A DNA stretch of 64,000 nt from Sideroxydans sp. (GCA_027310665.1 DAIDAJ010000005.1:42195-106194); one strand, 5' to 3'. Shown: positions 7,949-17,333, numbered from the stretch's first letter. Made by a program: numbers and translations. The notes: a model not told the origin generated them from the sequence alone.

Positions 7949-8081
7949 GCAATCCCGCGTGGATTCCTGGTTTGAAGGGTCGTCTGGCATGTGTCCGTGT
8001 TTCGAAGGCGACGAAGCGGGCGTCCTTGGGGCCGAACGATCAACCGGTATTCGGGCCGAAATCCGGAAATCAGGTGTACTT

Positions 8082-8540
8082 GTGAAAATTCATCGCGGTT
8101 TTACTCTGGTGGAACTGGTTGCCGTCATTGCCATCTTGGGCGTTATCGCGATGGTGGCCGCGCCGCGTTTTTTTGATATCAATACCTACGACAACCGGGG
8201 TTTCCGCGACCAGGTGATTTCCACTTTGCGCCATGCTCAGAAAGCGGCAATCGCGCAACGCCGTTTCGTCTGCGTGGTGATTGCCGGCAATGCGCTCACG
8301 CTGACCTACGATGCGATCCCACCCGGTCCGTCGCATACGACAGCAAGTTGTCCCGGCAATCCTTTGACCAACCCGTCGAACGGGAGTACGCCATATGTCG
8401 TGTCGGCATCCGCGGGCATGATTGTCACTGCAGCCACCTTCAATTTCGATGCGCTGGGCAGGCCGAATGCGCCGCAAAGCATCACCGTCAGCGGCAACGC
8501 GCCCATCAAGGTAGAGGCGGAGACTGGCTATGTCCACTAA
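8082..8540 (+). CDS. mshC: MSHA minor pseudopilin MshC-like
   Basis: 152 residues from GTG 8082, giving a five-residue leader VKIHRG cleaved before FTLVELVAVIAILGVIAMVAAPRFF. The frame is open further upstream to 7872, but that stretch covers the mshA terminator and has no pilin character, so the GTG is chosen. The mature part resembles GspH/MshC proteins, with cysteines at RRFVCVVI and HTTASCPGN that may pair. It overlaps mshD by 11 bases and starts the minor pseudopilin set C-D-O-P. Confidence 0.82.
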   Translation: MKIHRGFTLVELVAVIAILGVIAMVAAPRFFDINTYDNRGFRDQVISTLRHAQKAAIAQRRFVCVVIAGNALTLTYDAIPPGPSHTTASCPGNPLTNPSNGSTPYVVSASAGMIVTAATFNFDALGRPNAPQSITVSGNAPIKVEAETGYVH

Positions 8541-9021
8541 TCCGTCCTCCTTGACACAGCGCGGCATCAGCCTCATCGAACTCATCATGTTCATTGTCAT
8601 CATCAGCGTGTCGCTGGCGGGGATATTGCTCGTGATGGATCTGGTCACAAGGCACAGCGCAGACTCCCTCATCCGCAAGCAGGCATTCGCGGTCGCCGAA
8701 TCGATGCTGGAAGAAATTAGGCTGCAGGCTCTATCCGGTACGGCGTGCGCAGGCACATTGGGGCCGAATGCGGCGCGTGCCAATGTGAGTTCCGTCTGCG
8801 ACTACAACGGCTACAGCACCACGAATGGCATATTGGATTTTTCCACCAATGCGACCGTGCAGAATCTGAAGAGTTATAACATCGCCAATGTGTCGGTGAC
8901 GCAAATCCCCACATTGGGCGGAACGCCGATCACGGCAGGCAGCGGCGTCATGATCACGGTGACGGTCGCTGACCCGACGGGGGCGACGGTAGACGTGACG
9001 GGCTACAGGGCGGGCAATTGA
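8530..9021 (+). CDS. mshD: MSHA minor pseudopilin MshD-like
   Basis: 163 residues with prepilin site LTQRG/ISLIELIMFIVIISVSLAGIL; Ile+1 and Glu+5 are allowed in this family. It has the PilV/MshD-type continuation SLIRKQAFAVAESMLEEI. Cysteines at GTACAGT and SSVCDYNG could form a disulfide. It overlaps mshC by 11 bases and its TGA overlaps the TTG start of mshO, indicating tight coupling. MshD-type minor pilins are thought to sit in the priming complex at the pilus tip. Confidence 0.82.
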   Translation: MSTNPSSLTQRGISLIELIMFIVIISVSLAGILLVMDLVTRHSADSLIRKQAFAVAESMLEEIRLQALSGTACAGTLGPNAARANVSSVCDYNGYSTTNGILDFSTNATVQNLKSYNIANVSVTQIPTLGGTPITAGSGVMITVTVADPTGATVDVTGYRAGN

Positions 9022-9905
9022 GGCGTATTTATCGAAAATCAGAAGGAGGATTTACCCTGGTCGAGATGATCGTGGTGATTGTGATCACCGGCATCATCGG
9101 CGGCATGGTCGCGGTATTCATCCGCGCTCCGGTACAGGGTTACGCGGACAGCGCGCGTCGTGCCGAGATGACCGACATCGCGGATACCGCCTTGCGGCGG
9201 ATCGGGCGCGACCTGCGTACAGCCGTGCCGAACAGCGTGCGCATACCCGTCGCCGCGGGCTCTACCTATATCGAATTCATCCCGACCAGGGATGGCGGGC
9301 GTTATCGCGTAAGCCCGACAGGCGGAGGCGGGGGCTGTGGGGCTGCGGGCGACGACCTGGACTTCACGGCACCGGATACATGTTTCGAGATCGTCGGTTC
9401 GCCGATCGCCTTCGTGGCGGGAGACCAGATCGTGGTCGGCAGCACGCAGTCGGACGGGAGCCTGCCGTACAAGACGGCGGCGGCGGGTGGCGTGATGCGC
9501 CCGATCGCGGCGGCCGGAGTGGGCGGGGCGCAGCAGGTCGTGAAGTTGACCTCTGCCGTGGCATTTCCGGCATCGTCCGAACTGGACGGGCACCGCTTTG
9601 AAGTGGTGCCTGCGGATCAACAGGCCGTGACCTATGCCTGCACCGGAACACTGGGTCCGCTGGATGTTAACGGGGACGGGCAGGGTGCGCTTACGCGTTA
9701 CTGGGCATATGGTTTTATCTCTCCACAGCCCGTACCGCCACTTGGAGGCTCGAACGCCGTCCTTGCAGACAAAGTGAGTGCATGCAACTTCGTGTACAAC
9801 ACCAGCAATGTGCGCGACAGTCTCGTGGCGATATCGCTCACGATCACCCGGGGCGGTGAAAGCGTGAATCTGTACCACGAGATCCATGTGAACAACCTGC
9901 CGTGA
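9018..9905 (+). CDS. mshO: MSHA minor pseudopilin MshO-like
   Basis: 295 residues from a TTG at 9018 that overlaps the mshD stop (TTGA). The leader is RRIYRKSEGG, then FTLVEMIVVIVITGIIGGMVAVF. The body matches PilW/MshO proteins: RRAEMTDIADTALRRIGRDLRTAVPNSVR after the helix, and a C-terminal VRDSLVAISLTITRGGESVNLYHEIHVNNLP. It is longer than the other pseudopilins, as is usual for MshO. No ATG lies nearby that keeps the leader, so a TTG start is accepted. Confidence 0.85.
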   Translation: MRRIYRKSEGGFTLVEMIVVIVITGIIGGMVAVFIRAPVQGYADSARRAEMTDIADTALRRIGRDLRTAVPNSVRIPVAAGSTYIEFIPTRDGGRYRVSPTGGGGGCGAAGDDLDFTAPDTCFEIVGSPIAFVAGDQIVVGSTQSDGSLPYKTAAAGGVMRPIAAAGVGGAQQVVKLTSAVAFPASSELDGHRFEVVPADQQAVTYACTGTLGPLDVNGDGQGALTRYWAYGFISPQPVPPLGGSNAVLADKVSACNFVYNTSNVRDSLVAISLTITRGGESVNLYHEIHVNNLP

Positions 9906-9915
9906 GGAATGATTG

Positions 9916-10350
9916 ATGTGGAATAAGACTCAGCACGGTTTCAGTCTCGTCTCTGCCATCTTCTTGCTGGTGGTGTTAGCCGTATTGGGCGCAGCGATGG
10001 TCACGTTTTCGACGACGCAAAACCAGACCCAGGCGATGGACGCGATGGGATCACGGGCATACGAGGCGGCCAATGCGGGCATCGAGTGGGCTGCATACAA
10101 CATCGCGACGAATCCGGGTGTCGCCAAGGCGGCGGCTGCGGTGTTCGTGCCGGGCACCGCGACTGCGCTGGGCGGGAATCTGGCGCCTTTTACCGTGGAC
10201 GTGGGATACACCGCCGTTGCGCACAGCGATGCGGCAATCGCCGGTTCTTTGGTGGGAAACATGTGGACGTACGACATTGCCGCCAGCGCCGTGTACGGCG
10301 TGCCGGGCACAACGGACTATGTGGAGCGCGTCATTAACGCGAAGATGTAG
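9916..10350 (+). CDS. mshP: MSHA pseudopilin-like protein MshP
   Basis: 144 residues. The N-terminus MWNKTQHGFSLVSAIFLLVVLAVLGAAM has the PilX/MshP-type site HG/FSLVSA, which lacks Glu+5 as this group usually does. It is followed by the conserved SRAYEAANAGIEWAAYNI. ATG 9916 is preferred because GAGGA lies at 9904-9908, seven bases upstream. The protein probably joins the pilus-priming complex with MshC, D and O. It is followed by mshQ after 61 bases. Confidence 0.82.
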   Translation: MWNKTQHGFSLVSAIFLLVVLAVLGAAMVTFSTTQNQTQAMDAMGSRAYEAANAGIEWAAYNIATNPGVAKAAAAVFVPGTATALGGNLAPFTVDVGYTAVAHSDAAIAGSLVGNMWTYDIAASAVYGVPGTTDYVERVINAKM

Positions 10351-10411
10351 ATATGGATACAGTCTCAAAATACATGGCCAAGGCGCCGAATCGGGCGGAC
10401 AGGGGAACGGC

Positions 10412-13400
10412 GTGAGAGCCAGCGCGAAGATATTAGGCATATTGGTCGGCCTGCTGGCAGGCGCGGCCGGGGCCGTGACGGATACGTTCACGGCATCGGG
10501 AACCTGGACCGCACCTGCCGGGGTGACCTTTGTCGATGTAGAAGTGTGGGGCGGCGGCGGCGGCGGCGGCGGGCAGGACCAGAATTCAGACGGCGGCGGC
10601 GGCGGAGGTGGCGGCGCCTATTCCAGGGTCGCCGGCATCGCGGTGATATCCGGCACCACGTACACGGTAGCAGTCGGCGCCGGAGGCTTGGGCGGTACGG
10701 GCACTGCCGGCAACCCGGGAGGCGATTCCTATTTCATCAACGCGACCACTGTGATGGCCAAGGGTGGCGCGGGCGGGTTGCCTTCTGCCGGGACTCCCCC
10801 CGCCGGTGGCACGGGAGGTGCCGCTGCCGCAGGTGTGGGCACCACAAGATATTCCGGTGGAGACGGCGGACAGGGACGCAACAACAGCAGAGGTGAAGGC
10901 GGACCTGGCGGTTCTTCGGCGGGCTCGGCGTCCAACGGTATCAACGGCCCGGCGCCATGGTCCACGCTCACGGCTGCCGCCGCGCCAACTGGCGGAGGCA
11001 TAGGCGGAGACGGCGGCACCACAGGGCAAAACGGCTTCGCGCCGACTTCGGGTAACGGCGGCGGCGGCGGCGGTTCGGGTGACGGGCGCTTAAAGACCGG
11101 GGGCGACGGCGCGCCCGGCTTGGTTGCCATAAGCTATGTCCTGGCACCCACCGTCACGACGAGCGCCGCGACCTCGATCACGTTCACCGGGGCAACGCTG
11201 AACGGTGTAGTGAGCAGCAACGGTGCGAGCACTGCCGTTGCTTTCGATTATGGGACGACTGTCAGTTACGGCAGCACCATCACGGCCGGTTCTCTGGCAG
11301 CAGGAGCGACGAATACCGCCGTATCGGTCGCCGTGTCCGGCCTGATCTGCAATACGCTCTATCACTACCGGGTGAAAGGTACAAACAGCGCAGGTACGGC
11401 AAATGGCACAGACCTTACCTTTTCCACCTCCGCCTGCCCGCCCCCGGTCGTGATCCTGGGCAAGACAGCCAGCACCTCCGCCGCAGCAATCGGCAGTTAC
11501 GTCACTTTCAACATCACGGCCACCAATCCCACAGCGTCTCCCTTGAACAACGTGGTGGTGACCGACGTCATTCCGACGGGCATGAATTACAGCAACTACG
11601 CGGCCACCCTGGGCACGGCGACGGTGGCCGGTCAAACGCTCACCTGGAACATTCCCTCCATTCCGGCAGGGGCCAGCGCGGCATTGACCCTTGTAGTCCA
11701 GCTCGCAGCGAGCGGAACGTTTACCAATACCGTTTCGTCGCCGGGCGCCACGGATGCCAGCGCATCCATCCTGGTCCTGTCGAGCGCGATCACCCACTAT
11801 CGCATGGATGAGGCGGTCGGCTCGTGGAACGGGACGCCCGGAGAAGTGATCGACAGCGGCGGCAATGCGCTCAATGGACATCGCCGGACAACCTCCACGC
11901 CGACGACGACGAACACGGTGGTGCCCAGCCCGACCATTCCTTCCCAACATTCGTCGGTCGTGGGGGACTTCTGCAATGCGGGCAAATTCGATGGCACTGC
12001 CGTGGTGGAGTCGGCGAGCAGTTCATATTTCCAGTTCACCAACAGGCTCTCGGCATCTGCCTGGATCTATCCGACCGCCTATCCGGCCGGAGACCTCTAT
12101 TCGATCCTGTCCAACGACGTCAACTACGAGTTTCACCTCAATCCCGCCGGCAAGCTTTACTGGTGGTGGAACGTCTCGACATTGACCTCAGCAGCGACGA
12201 TTCCCCTGAACCAGTGGACGCATATCGCCATCACCATGGATGCGTCTCTGGGAGCAGGTTCAAGGGAGCGCATCTACATCAACGGGGTACAGGACGCCAA
12301 TACGAACAACTGGTCCGGTACTTTGCAGACCAATAACTGCCCTTTTTACATCGGCGGCGATATCAGCACCGGCAGCGGTTGCACGCTGCTGCCGGGACGG
12401 AACTTCCACGGCATGATCGACGAGGCCAAGATCTACAATTACGAGTTGTCCGCGGCCGAGGTTCAGGCCGACATGGACCTGGGGCGTCTGTGCGGCGCAA
12501 CCACCTTCGACCACATCCAGATCGAGCATGACGGCACGGCGTCCACCTGCACGCCCAAAGTCGTGACGGTGAAAGCCTGCATGGATGCAACCTGCTCTTC
12601 GCTCTATCCGGGGACTGTGACCGTGAAGCTCTCCCCCCCCGGCTGGATTCCCGGCGACATCCTGACGATCAACGGTGGCGTAGCTTCTGCGACGCTGAAT
12701 AACACCAGTATCACCCCGCCCAGCATCACGCTGGGGACGCTCAGTGTGAGTCCTGCCGCCGCAGGCGTTACCCGCTGCTACAATGGCGCTACGGAAACCT
12801 GCACCCTGAGCGTCGCTTCAACGTCGTGCGCATTCGACGCGGCGGAGACCGGGGCCAATCCGCACACGCACCTGTATACCAAGCTCGCCGGCACCCCCTT
12901 CAATGTCGACGTGCTGGCACTGAGCAGCCCCACCACCGTCAATACAACCTATACAGGTACGGTGACCGTGGACCTGGTGGACGCCTCGTCCGTAGCATGC
13001 TCTGCGAGCAGCACGGTGTTGAGCACGGCACAGCCTACGATCACCTATGTCGCAGCCAACAAGGGGCGCTATCCGGTCTCATTGACTTGCCCGACCGCAG
13101 CGCCCAATGTCCAGGTGCGCATCAAGACAGGGGCGTCCTCTTATGCCTGTTCGTATGACAAGTTCGCGGTACGTCCCTCGGCGGTGACGCTGACCACCAA
13201 TGCGAGTGCGGCGGCTCCCGGTGCTTCTGCCTCACCTGCAATCCAGGCAGGGATGCCTTTCAATATCGGCGCCACGACGACACCAGCCGGTTACACCGGC
13301 GCGTTGCCGCTGGATGCCAGCAAGCTGACAGCGCAATTGCCGAGCGATGTATCGGCCCAGATAAGCGGTGGTGTCGTGGGTCTGCTTACGCTGAATTCTT

Positions 13401-14512
13401 CACTGCTGGCCAATACGCCACAAAGCGGCAACGCCACATACACCGAGGTGGGCTATTTTTATGCCAACGCGGGAGCGTTCCGCGACAATACTTTCACCAG
13501 CGTGGATCAGAACAACCAGATTGCAGGCTGCACGACCACAAACCCGGAAAGTTGTGATTGCCTGCTGTCGGCGAACGCCACCAATCCGGGCGTGCCGGAC
13601 AATCTTTCCGACGTGCTCATCAATGGCCGTTATGGCTGCTACGTAGGGAACAAGTCGACGGTCTCCTTTGGGCGCTTCATCCCGGAACATTTCGACACGG
13701 CGATCGGTGCGATGTCGGGCGTGCCCATGCCCTGCCCGACCAACTTGCCGGCCGGACTGGCATGTCCGATCCAGTTCAACGGCTTCGTCTATTCCGGACA
13801 GGCGTTCACTACCCAGGTGAGCGCAAAGAATCTGGCGGATATCACAACGCAAAACTATTATGGAAATTTCGCCAGGCCTGTCACGCTTTCCGCAGCGGCG
13901 GCTCCGGGTGGTGCGGCGGCCGCATCGGGATCGCTGACGAACAATACGATCGCGGCAAATACATTCATCGCGGGCGCCGCCACGACCAATATCCCGGTGT
14001 ATACCTTTGCTTCGGCAGCGACTGCGCCGACCAATATCTATATGCGTGCGACCGACGCGGATGGGGTGACATCGTTACGCGCCACCAATCCGACCACGAC
14101 CTCGATCGAAGGCGGCGTCATGGTGGTGAGCGGGCGGGTCAAGGTCTCCAATGCCTACGGCTCGGAATTGTTGCCGCTCACGCTGATGGCGACAGCTCAG
14201 TATTACACTGCGACCGGATGGCTGAATAGCACGACGGACAGCGTGACCCAGCTGACTTTGAGTTACGGCGGGACGATTTCGACCAGCGCGACCTTGAGTC
14301 CGGCGAACAGGATCCTGAGCCTTGGCAGTCTGTCGATCAAATTGGCTGCTCCCAATGCAAGCGGAGTCGTGACCGTGACTCCGGCAATCGATCCGGCTTC
14401 CCCGGGAAATCCGCCATTTTCGACAGGTTCGGGGACGGTCATTCCGGGTAAGGCGACCTTTGGCATATACAAAAACAACAATGGCTTCATTTATCGCCGG
14501 GAAAGCTACTGA
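10412..14512 (+). CDS. mshQ: MshQ-type large modular surface protein, putative pilus adhesin
   Basis: 1366 residues from GTG 10412 (AGGGGA at 10401). The signal peptide is about residues 1-21 (ILGILVGLLAGAAGA). In order: a Gly-rich domain (about 30-240) with runs of up to eight glycines; an Fn3-like segment (about 245-345); a DUF11-type repeat beginning LGKTASTSAAAIGSYVTF (about 350-450); a LamG/concanavalin-like domain (about 455-690, with RIYINGVQDANTNN); and a long Thr/Ala-rich C-terminal region typical of MshQ (DUF6701-like). LamG and Gly-rich modules suggest ligand binding, so a tip adhesin carried by the MshC-D-O-P complex is inferred. A 20-codon ORF (10353-10415) overlaps the start and could couple translation. 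Confidence 0.82.
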   Translation: MRASAKILGILVGLLAGAAGAVTDTFTASGTWTAPAGVTFVDVEVWGGGGGGGGQDQNSDGGGGGGGGAYSRVAGIAVISGTTYTVAVGAGGLGGTGTAGNPGGDSYFINATTVMAKGGAGGLPSAGTPPAGGTGGAAAAGVGTTRYSGGDGGQGRNNSRGEGGPGGSSAGSASNGINGPAPWSTLTAAAAPTGGGIGGDGGTTGQNGFAPTSGNGGGGGGSGDGRLKTGGDGAPGLVAISYVLAPTVTTSAATSITFTGATLNGVVSSNGASTAVAFDYGTTVSYGSTITAGSLAAGATNTAVSVAVSGLICNTLYHYRVKGTNSAGTANGTDLTFSTSACPPPVVILGKTASTSAAAIGSYVTFNITATNPTASPLNNVVVTDVIPTGMNYSNYAATLGTATVAGQTLTWNIPSIPAGASAALTLVVQLAASGTFTNTVSSPGATDASASILVLSSAITHYRMDEAVGSWNGTPGEVIDSGGNALNGHRRTTSTPTTTNTVVPSPTIPSQHSSVVGDFCNAGKFDGTAVVESASSSYFQFTNRLSASAWIYPTAYPAGDLYSILSNDVNYEFHLNPAGKLYWWWNVSTLTSAATIPLNQWTHIAITMDASLGAGSRERIYINGVQDANTNNWSGTLQTNNCPFYIGGDISTGSGCTLLPGRNFHGMIDEAKIYNYELSAAEVQADMDLGRLCGATTFDHIQIEHDGTASTCTPKVVTVKACMDATCSSLYPGTVTVKLSPPGWIPGDILTINGGVASATLNNTSITPPSITLGTLSVSPAAAGVTRCYNGATETCTLSVASTSCAFDAAETGANPHTHLYTKLAGTPFNVDVLALSSPTTVNTTYTGTVTVDLVDASSVACSASSTVLSTAQPTITYVAANKGRYPVSLTCPTAAPNVQVRIKTGASSYACSYDKFAVRPSAVTLTTNASAAAPGASASPAIQAGMPFNIGATTTPAGYTGALPLDASKLTAQLPSDVSAQISGGVVGLLTLNSSLLANTPQSGNATYTEVGYFYANAGAFRDNTFTSVDQNNQIAGCTTTNPESCDCLLSANATNPGVPDNLSDVLINGRYGCYVGNKSTVSFGRFIPEHFDTAIGAMSGVPMPCPTNLPAGLACPIQFNGFVYSGQAFTTQVSAKNLADITTQNYYGNFARPVTLSAAAAPGGAAAASGSLTNNTIAANTFIAGAATTNIPVYTFASAATAPTNIYMRATDADGVTSLRATNPTTTSIEGGVMVVSGRVKVSNAYGSELLPLTLMATAQYYTATGWLNSTTDSVTQLTLSYGGTISTSATLSPANRILSLGSLSIKLAAPNASGVVTVTPAIDPASPGNPPFSTGSGTVIPGKATFGIYKNNNGFIYRRESY

Positions 14513-14627
14513 TTCGATTTTTGACAAATCATGCGCCTGCCGGAAGCCGGCAAGCGGCAGATTTGCCATATCCGGAAGTACCGGCACAGCCGATACAAAG
14601 GATAAGCGAATTTTGACAAAAAATCCC

Positions 14628-14656
14628 TTGACAGCAATAGGTTAGTGAATTAACTT
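14628..14656 (+). promoter_or_regulatory. Candidate promoter of mshI-N module
   Basis: TTGACA (14628-14633), 17 bases, TAACTT (14651-14656), ending about 10 bases before the mshI ATG at 14667, so transcription would start very near the start codon. A second TTGACA is at 14613-14618. The hexamers and spacer match the candidate before mshE (2946-2974). The gap 14513-14666 also holds a TGCCGG/CCGGCA hairpin (14538-14552) without a T tract. Confidence 0.4.
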
Positions 14657-14666
14657 CGCGTCAATT

Positions 14667-15623
14667 ATGGAAATACCACAAATACTGAAGGCGTTTCGGC
14701 GCAAAAGTCGCGATAGCGGCTGGACGGCTGTTGTTACCACCAAGCGGGGCATCTACATCGCACAGGCTATCTATGCAGGCACGCGCCCGCAAATCACCAA
14801 GTGTGCTTTTTACCCGCTCGCCGAGGTTTCGGCATCGACCCTGGAAAAGGTACGCAAGGATGCCCATCTCGACGATTCCAGGTTCACCACGCTGCTTTCC
14901 GCCAGCGAATATCAATTGATGATGGTGGATGCTCCTAATGTTCCGGTCGATGAGCTGAAGACCGCGATACGCTGGAAGATCAAGGACGCGCTCAGTTACC
15001 ACGTCGACGATGCAACCGTCGACGTGCTGCAGATACCGAGCAACAAATACGGCAGCGACCGTCCGCAATCCCTCTATGCCGTGGCGGCTTCCAACGAGAC
15101 GATACGCAAGCGCATCGCGCTGTTCGAAAAAGCCGGGATCGAACTGAGCGTGATCGACATCCCGGAGACGGCCCAGCGCAACATCGCGGCATTATTCGAG
15201 ATCGAGGGGCGCGGACTTGCGATGCTGACGTTCGGCGACGAGGGTGGTCTGTTCACCATCACTTGCGATGGCGAGCTGTTTTTGGCGCGCCGGATCGACA
15301 TCACGCTGGGACAGTTGCAGGATGCGGACGAAAATCTGCGCCAGCAATATCTGGACCGGGTGGAACTGGAGGTGCAGCGTTCGCTGGATTACTTCGATCG
15401 CCAGTTCCAGCACATTCCGGTGAGCCGCATATTGCTCTCCGCGCCGCAATCGTCAGGACTGGACAAGCTGTTGACGAACAGCCTGGGCATGCCTGTCGAG
15501 ATGCTGGATCTGGCACAGGGGATGGATATATTTGCGGTGCCTGAGCTGTCGGACGGGGAATTCGCGAGCTATGCGTTGCCCGTGCTGGGCGCTGCGTTGC
15601 GTCTGGAAAAGAAGGCGCTATGA
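14667..15623 (+). CDS. mshI: MSHA biogenesis protein MshI (PilM-like)
   Basis: 318 residues with the actin-fold architecture of PilM/GspL cytoplasmic domains: TKRGIYIAQAIYAG, the conserved DELKTAIRWKIKDALSYHVDDA motif and a late RILLSAPQS segment. There is no membrane span, so it should act in the cytoplasm as part of the inner-membrane alignment complex. The 3' end overlaps the PilN-like gene by four bases (ATGA). Ribosome-binding sequence before 14667 is weak, with no clear AGGA. Confidence 0.85.
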   Translation: MEIPQILKAFRRKSRDSGWTAVVTTKRGIYIAQAIYAGTRPQITKCAFYPLAEVSASTLEKVRKDAHLDDSRFTTLLSASEYQLMMVDAPNVPVDELKTAIRWKIKDALSYHVDDATVDVLQIPSNKYGSDRPQSLYAVAASNETIRKRIALFEKAGIELSVIDIPETAQRNIAALFEIEGRGLAMLTFGDEGGLFTITCDGELFLARRIDITLGQLQDADENLRQQYLDRVELEVQRSLDYFDRQFQHIPVSRILLSAPQSSGLDKLLTNSLGMPVEMLDLAQGMDIFAVPELSDGEFASYALPVLGAALRLEKKAL

Positions 15624-16249
15624 GCCAGCAGATCAACCTGTTCAACCCGATCTTCCTGAAACAGAAGAAATACTTTTCCGTCGTCACCATGTTGCAGGCG
15701 CTGGGGTTGATCGCGCTGGGATCGGCGGCGTTCTACGGCTATGCGGCCTATCAGGTCGCCCAGCTGTCCAGGCAGGCAGACGAAACGGCCAAACGTTATG
15801 CGGTTGAACAAGCGAGACTGGTCAATTATTCCAGCGAGTTTTCGCAGCAGCGCTCCGGCCAGATGCTGGAAGACGAGCTGAAACAGGTGGAGGCACAGGC
15901 CAGGGCGGAGGAGGCGGTGCTGGCCACGCTGAAGAGCGGCGTCATCGGCAATACCGAAGGTTATTCGGAATATATGCGGGCGTTTGCGCGGCAGTCCATC
16001 AACGGACTCTGGCTCACCGCGTTCGACATCACCGGAGACGGGACGCAGATGAGCCTGAGCGGCGCGGTGGTGAATCCGCAGCTGGTGCCTTCGTATATCC
16101 AGCGCCTGGGCCGGGAAAAGGTGATTCGCGGCAAGACATTCTCGACGCTGCAGATTCAGCAGCCGAAGAAGGATGTCGACCGGCTTGTGCCCCGCTATGT
16201 CGAATTCAATCTGCATTCGACTGCACAATCCGAGGAAGTGAAGAAATGA
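15620..16249 (+). CDS. PilN-domain MSHA biogenesis protein
   Basis: 209 residues. The N-terminal NLFNPIFLKQKK motif is the PilN signature that docks into PilM. It is followed by one membrane helix (about 21-45) and a periplasmic coiled coil rich in Glu and Gln (about 48-100). Then comes a ferredoxin-like region with SINGLWLTAFDITGDG. It overlaps both neighbours by four bases, so mshI, this gene and mshJ form a coupled set equivalent to PilM-N-O. In Vibrio the homologous function has been annotated variously, so no symbol is given. Confidence 0.85.
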   Translation: MSQQINLFNPIFLKQKKYFSVVTMLQALGLIALGSAAFYGYAAYQVAQLSRQADETAKRYAVEQARLVNYSSEFSQQRSGQMLEDELKQVEAQARAEEAVLATLKSGVIGNTEGYSEYMRAFARQSINGLWLTAFDITGDGTQMSLSGAVVNPQLVPSYIQRLGREKVIRGKTFSTLQIQQPKKDVDRLVPRYVEFNLHSTAQSEEVKK

Positions 16250-16923
16250 CCATGCGGGCACAGTTCGATAAGGTCGTTGCCAAAATCGACGGCATGTCCT
16301 TGCGGGAGCGTGCATTGATCTTTGCCGCCGCCGCATTCCTGCTCGTGTCGTTGATCGATTCCCTGTTCCTTGAGCCGCTGTTGGCCAAACAGAAGACGCT
16401 ATCCGCCCAGCTTGTCCAGCAGCAGGAAAAGATGAAGGAGGTGCAATCCAGGATCGCTGCGCTGATACAAGCCAGGCAAGCGGACGCCAATTCACCGCTG
16501 CGCGAGCGCATTCGCACGTTGCGCCAGCAGATTGCAGAAGGGGATGCCTACCTGAAAGACCGGCGCGACAAGCTTGTGCCGCCGGAAAGAATGGCTCAAT
16601 TGCTGGAACAGGTGCTGAACAAGAATGACCGCCTGAAGCTGGTTGCGCTCGTTACCCTGCCTGTGAGTCTGTTGATCGAGCCATCCCCCGATGCGCCCGC
16701 CGGCCAAACGGGAGAATTGGAAAGGCAGATATATAAGCACGGCGTGAAGATCACCGTGCGCGGGAGTTATGCCGACTTGCTGCAATATCTGACCGCGCTG
16801 GAAAAGTTGCCCGCCCAGATGTATTGGGGCGCGGCGAAAATGGACGTGGTGCAACACCCCACCGTGGAGCTTACCTTGACGCTGTACACTCTCAGTCTGG
16901 ACAGGACATGGCTAAAGGTCTGA
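16246..16923 (+). CDS. mshJ: MSHA biogenesis protein MshJ (PilO-like)
   Basis: 225 residues: a short cytoplasmic N-terminus, a membrane helix (about 21-40, LIFAAAAFLLVSLIDSLFL), a periplasmic coiled coil (about 45-115) and a ferredoxin-like C-terminal domain with SYADLLQYLTALEKLPAQMYW, typical of GspM/PilO/MshJ. It pairs with the PilN-like protein to bridge the inner membrane to the secretin side. The start overlaps the preceding stop (ATGA), and the 3' end overlaps mshK by 16 bases. Confidence 0.87.
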   Translation: MTMRAQFDKVVAKIDGMSLRERALIFAAAAFLLVSLIDSLFLEPLLAKQKTLSAQLVQQQEKMKEVQSRIAALIQARQADANSPLRERIRTLRQQIAEGDAYLKDRRDKLVPPERMAQLLEQVLNKNDRLKLVALVTLPVSLLIEPSPDAPAGQTGELERQIYKHGVKITVRGSYADLLQYLTALEKLPAQMYWGAAKMDVVQHPTVELTLTLYTLSLDRTWLKV

Positions 16924-17333
16924 GGCTAACGCTGTATGCAGCGCTGCTGTGCGCGTCGCTGAACGTTGCGGCGGAATCGTTGCCGGACCCGACCCGCCCG
17001 TCCATAGACCTGAATGCGGGCAGTGCATCCGAGGTTGTGCCGGCGGAGGATGTGGCGCACGGATTGCAGTCCATCATTATTTCCCCGCAATACCGTGCGG
17101 CGATCATCAACGGCGAGACGGTGAGTCTCGGCGGCAAGTCGGGCGATTCCAGGCTGGTCGAAATCAGGGAGAGCAGTGTCGTGCTGCAGAATGCGCAGGG
17201 CAGGCGCGTGCTGGAACTGTTCCCCAAAGTGAACATCAGGAAGAATGAAGCGGGGCAGCAAGTGGGTCCAGCACAAGACAAAACATCAGAGCAGACGAGT
17301 CTGCCGGAAAAGAGCGCGGGAGGAGTCAAATGA
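16908..17333 (+). CDS. mshK: MSHA biogenesis protein MshK (PilP/GspC-like)
   Basis: 141 residues with signal peptide (about 1-22, LTLYAALLCASLNVAA). The DPTRP motif right after cleavage is characteristic of MshK. A single HR-type beta domain follows (about 52-108: LQSIIISPQYRAAIINGETVSLG), which in this family contacts the secretin. It overlaps mshJ by 16 bases and mshL by 4. The tail (110-141) is polar and probably disordered. Confidence 0.82.
   Translation: MAKGLRLTLYAALLCASLNVAAESLPDPTRPSIDLNAGSASEVVPAEDVAHGLQSIIISPQYRAAIINGETVSLGGKSGDSRLVEIRESSVVLQNAQGRRVLELFPKVNIRKNEAGQQVGPAQDKTSEQTSLPEKSAGGVK

Noticed and set aside
10073..10411. MshQ starting far upstream inside mshP
   Set aside because: The extension overlaps mshP in another frame and is Arg/Cys-rich. 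GTG 10412 has a ribosome-binding site and is followed by a proper signal peptide.
14538..14552. Terminator after mshQ
   Set aside because: TGCCGG-AAG-CCGGCA is a short stem with no T run, so readthrough into the mshI module cannot be excluded.
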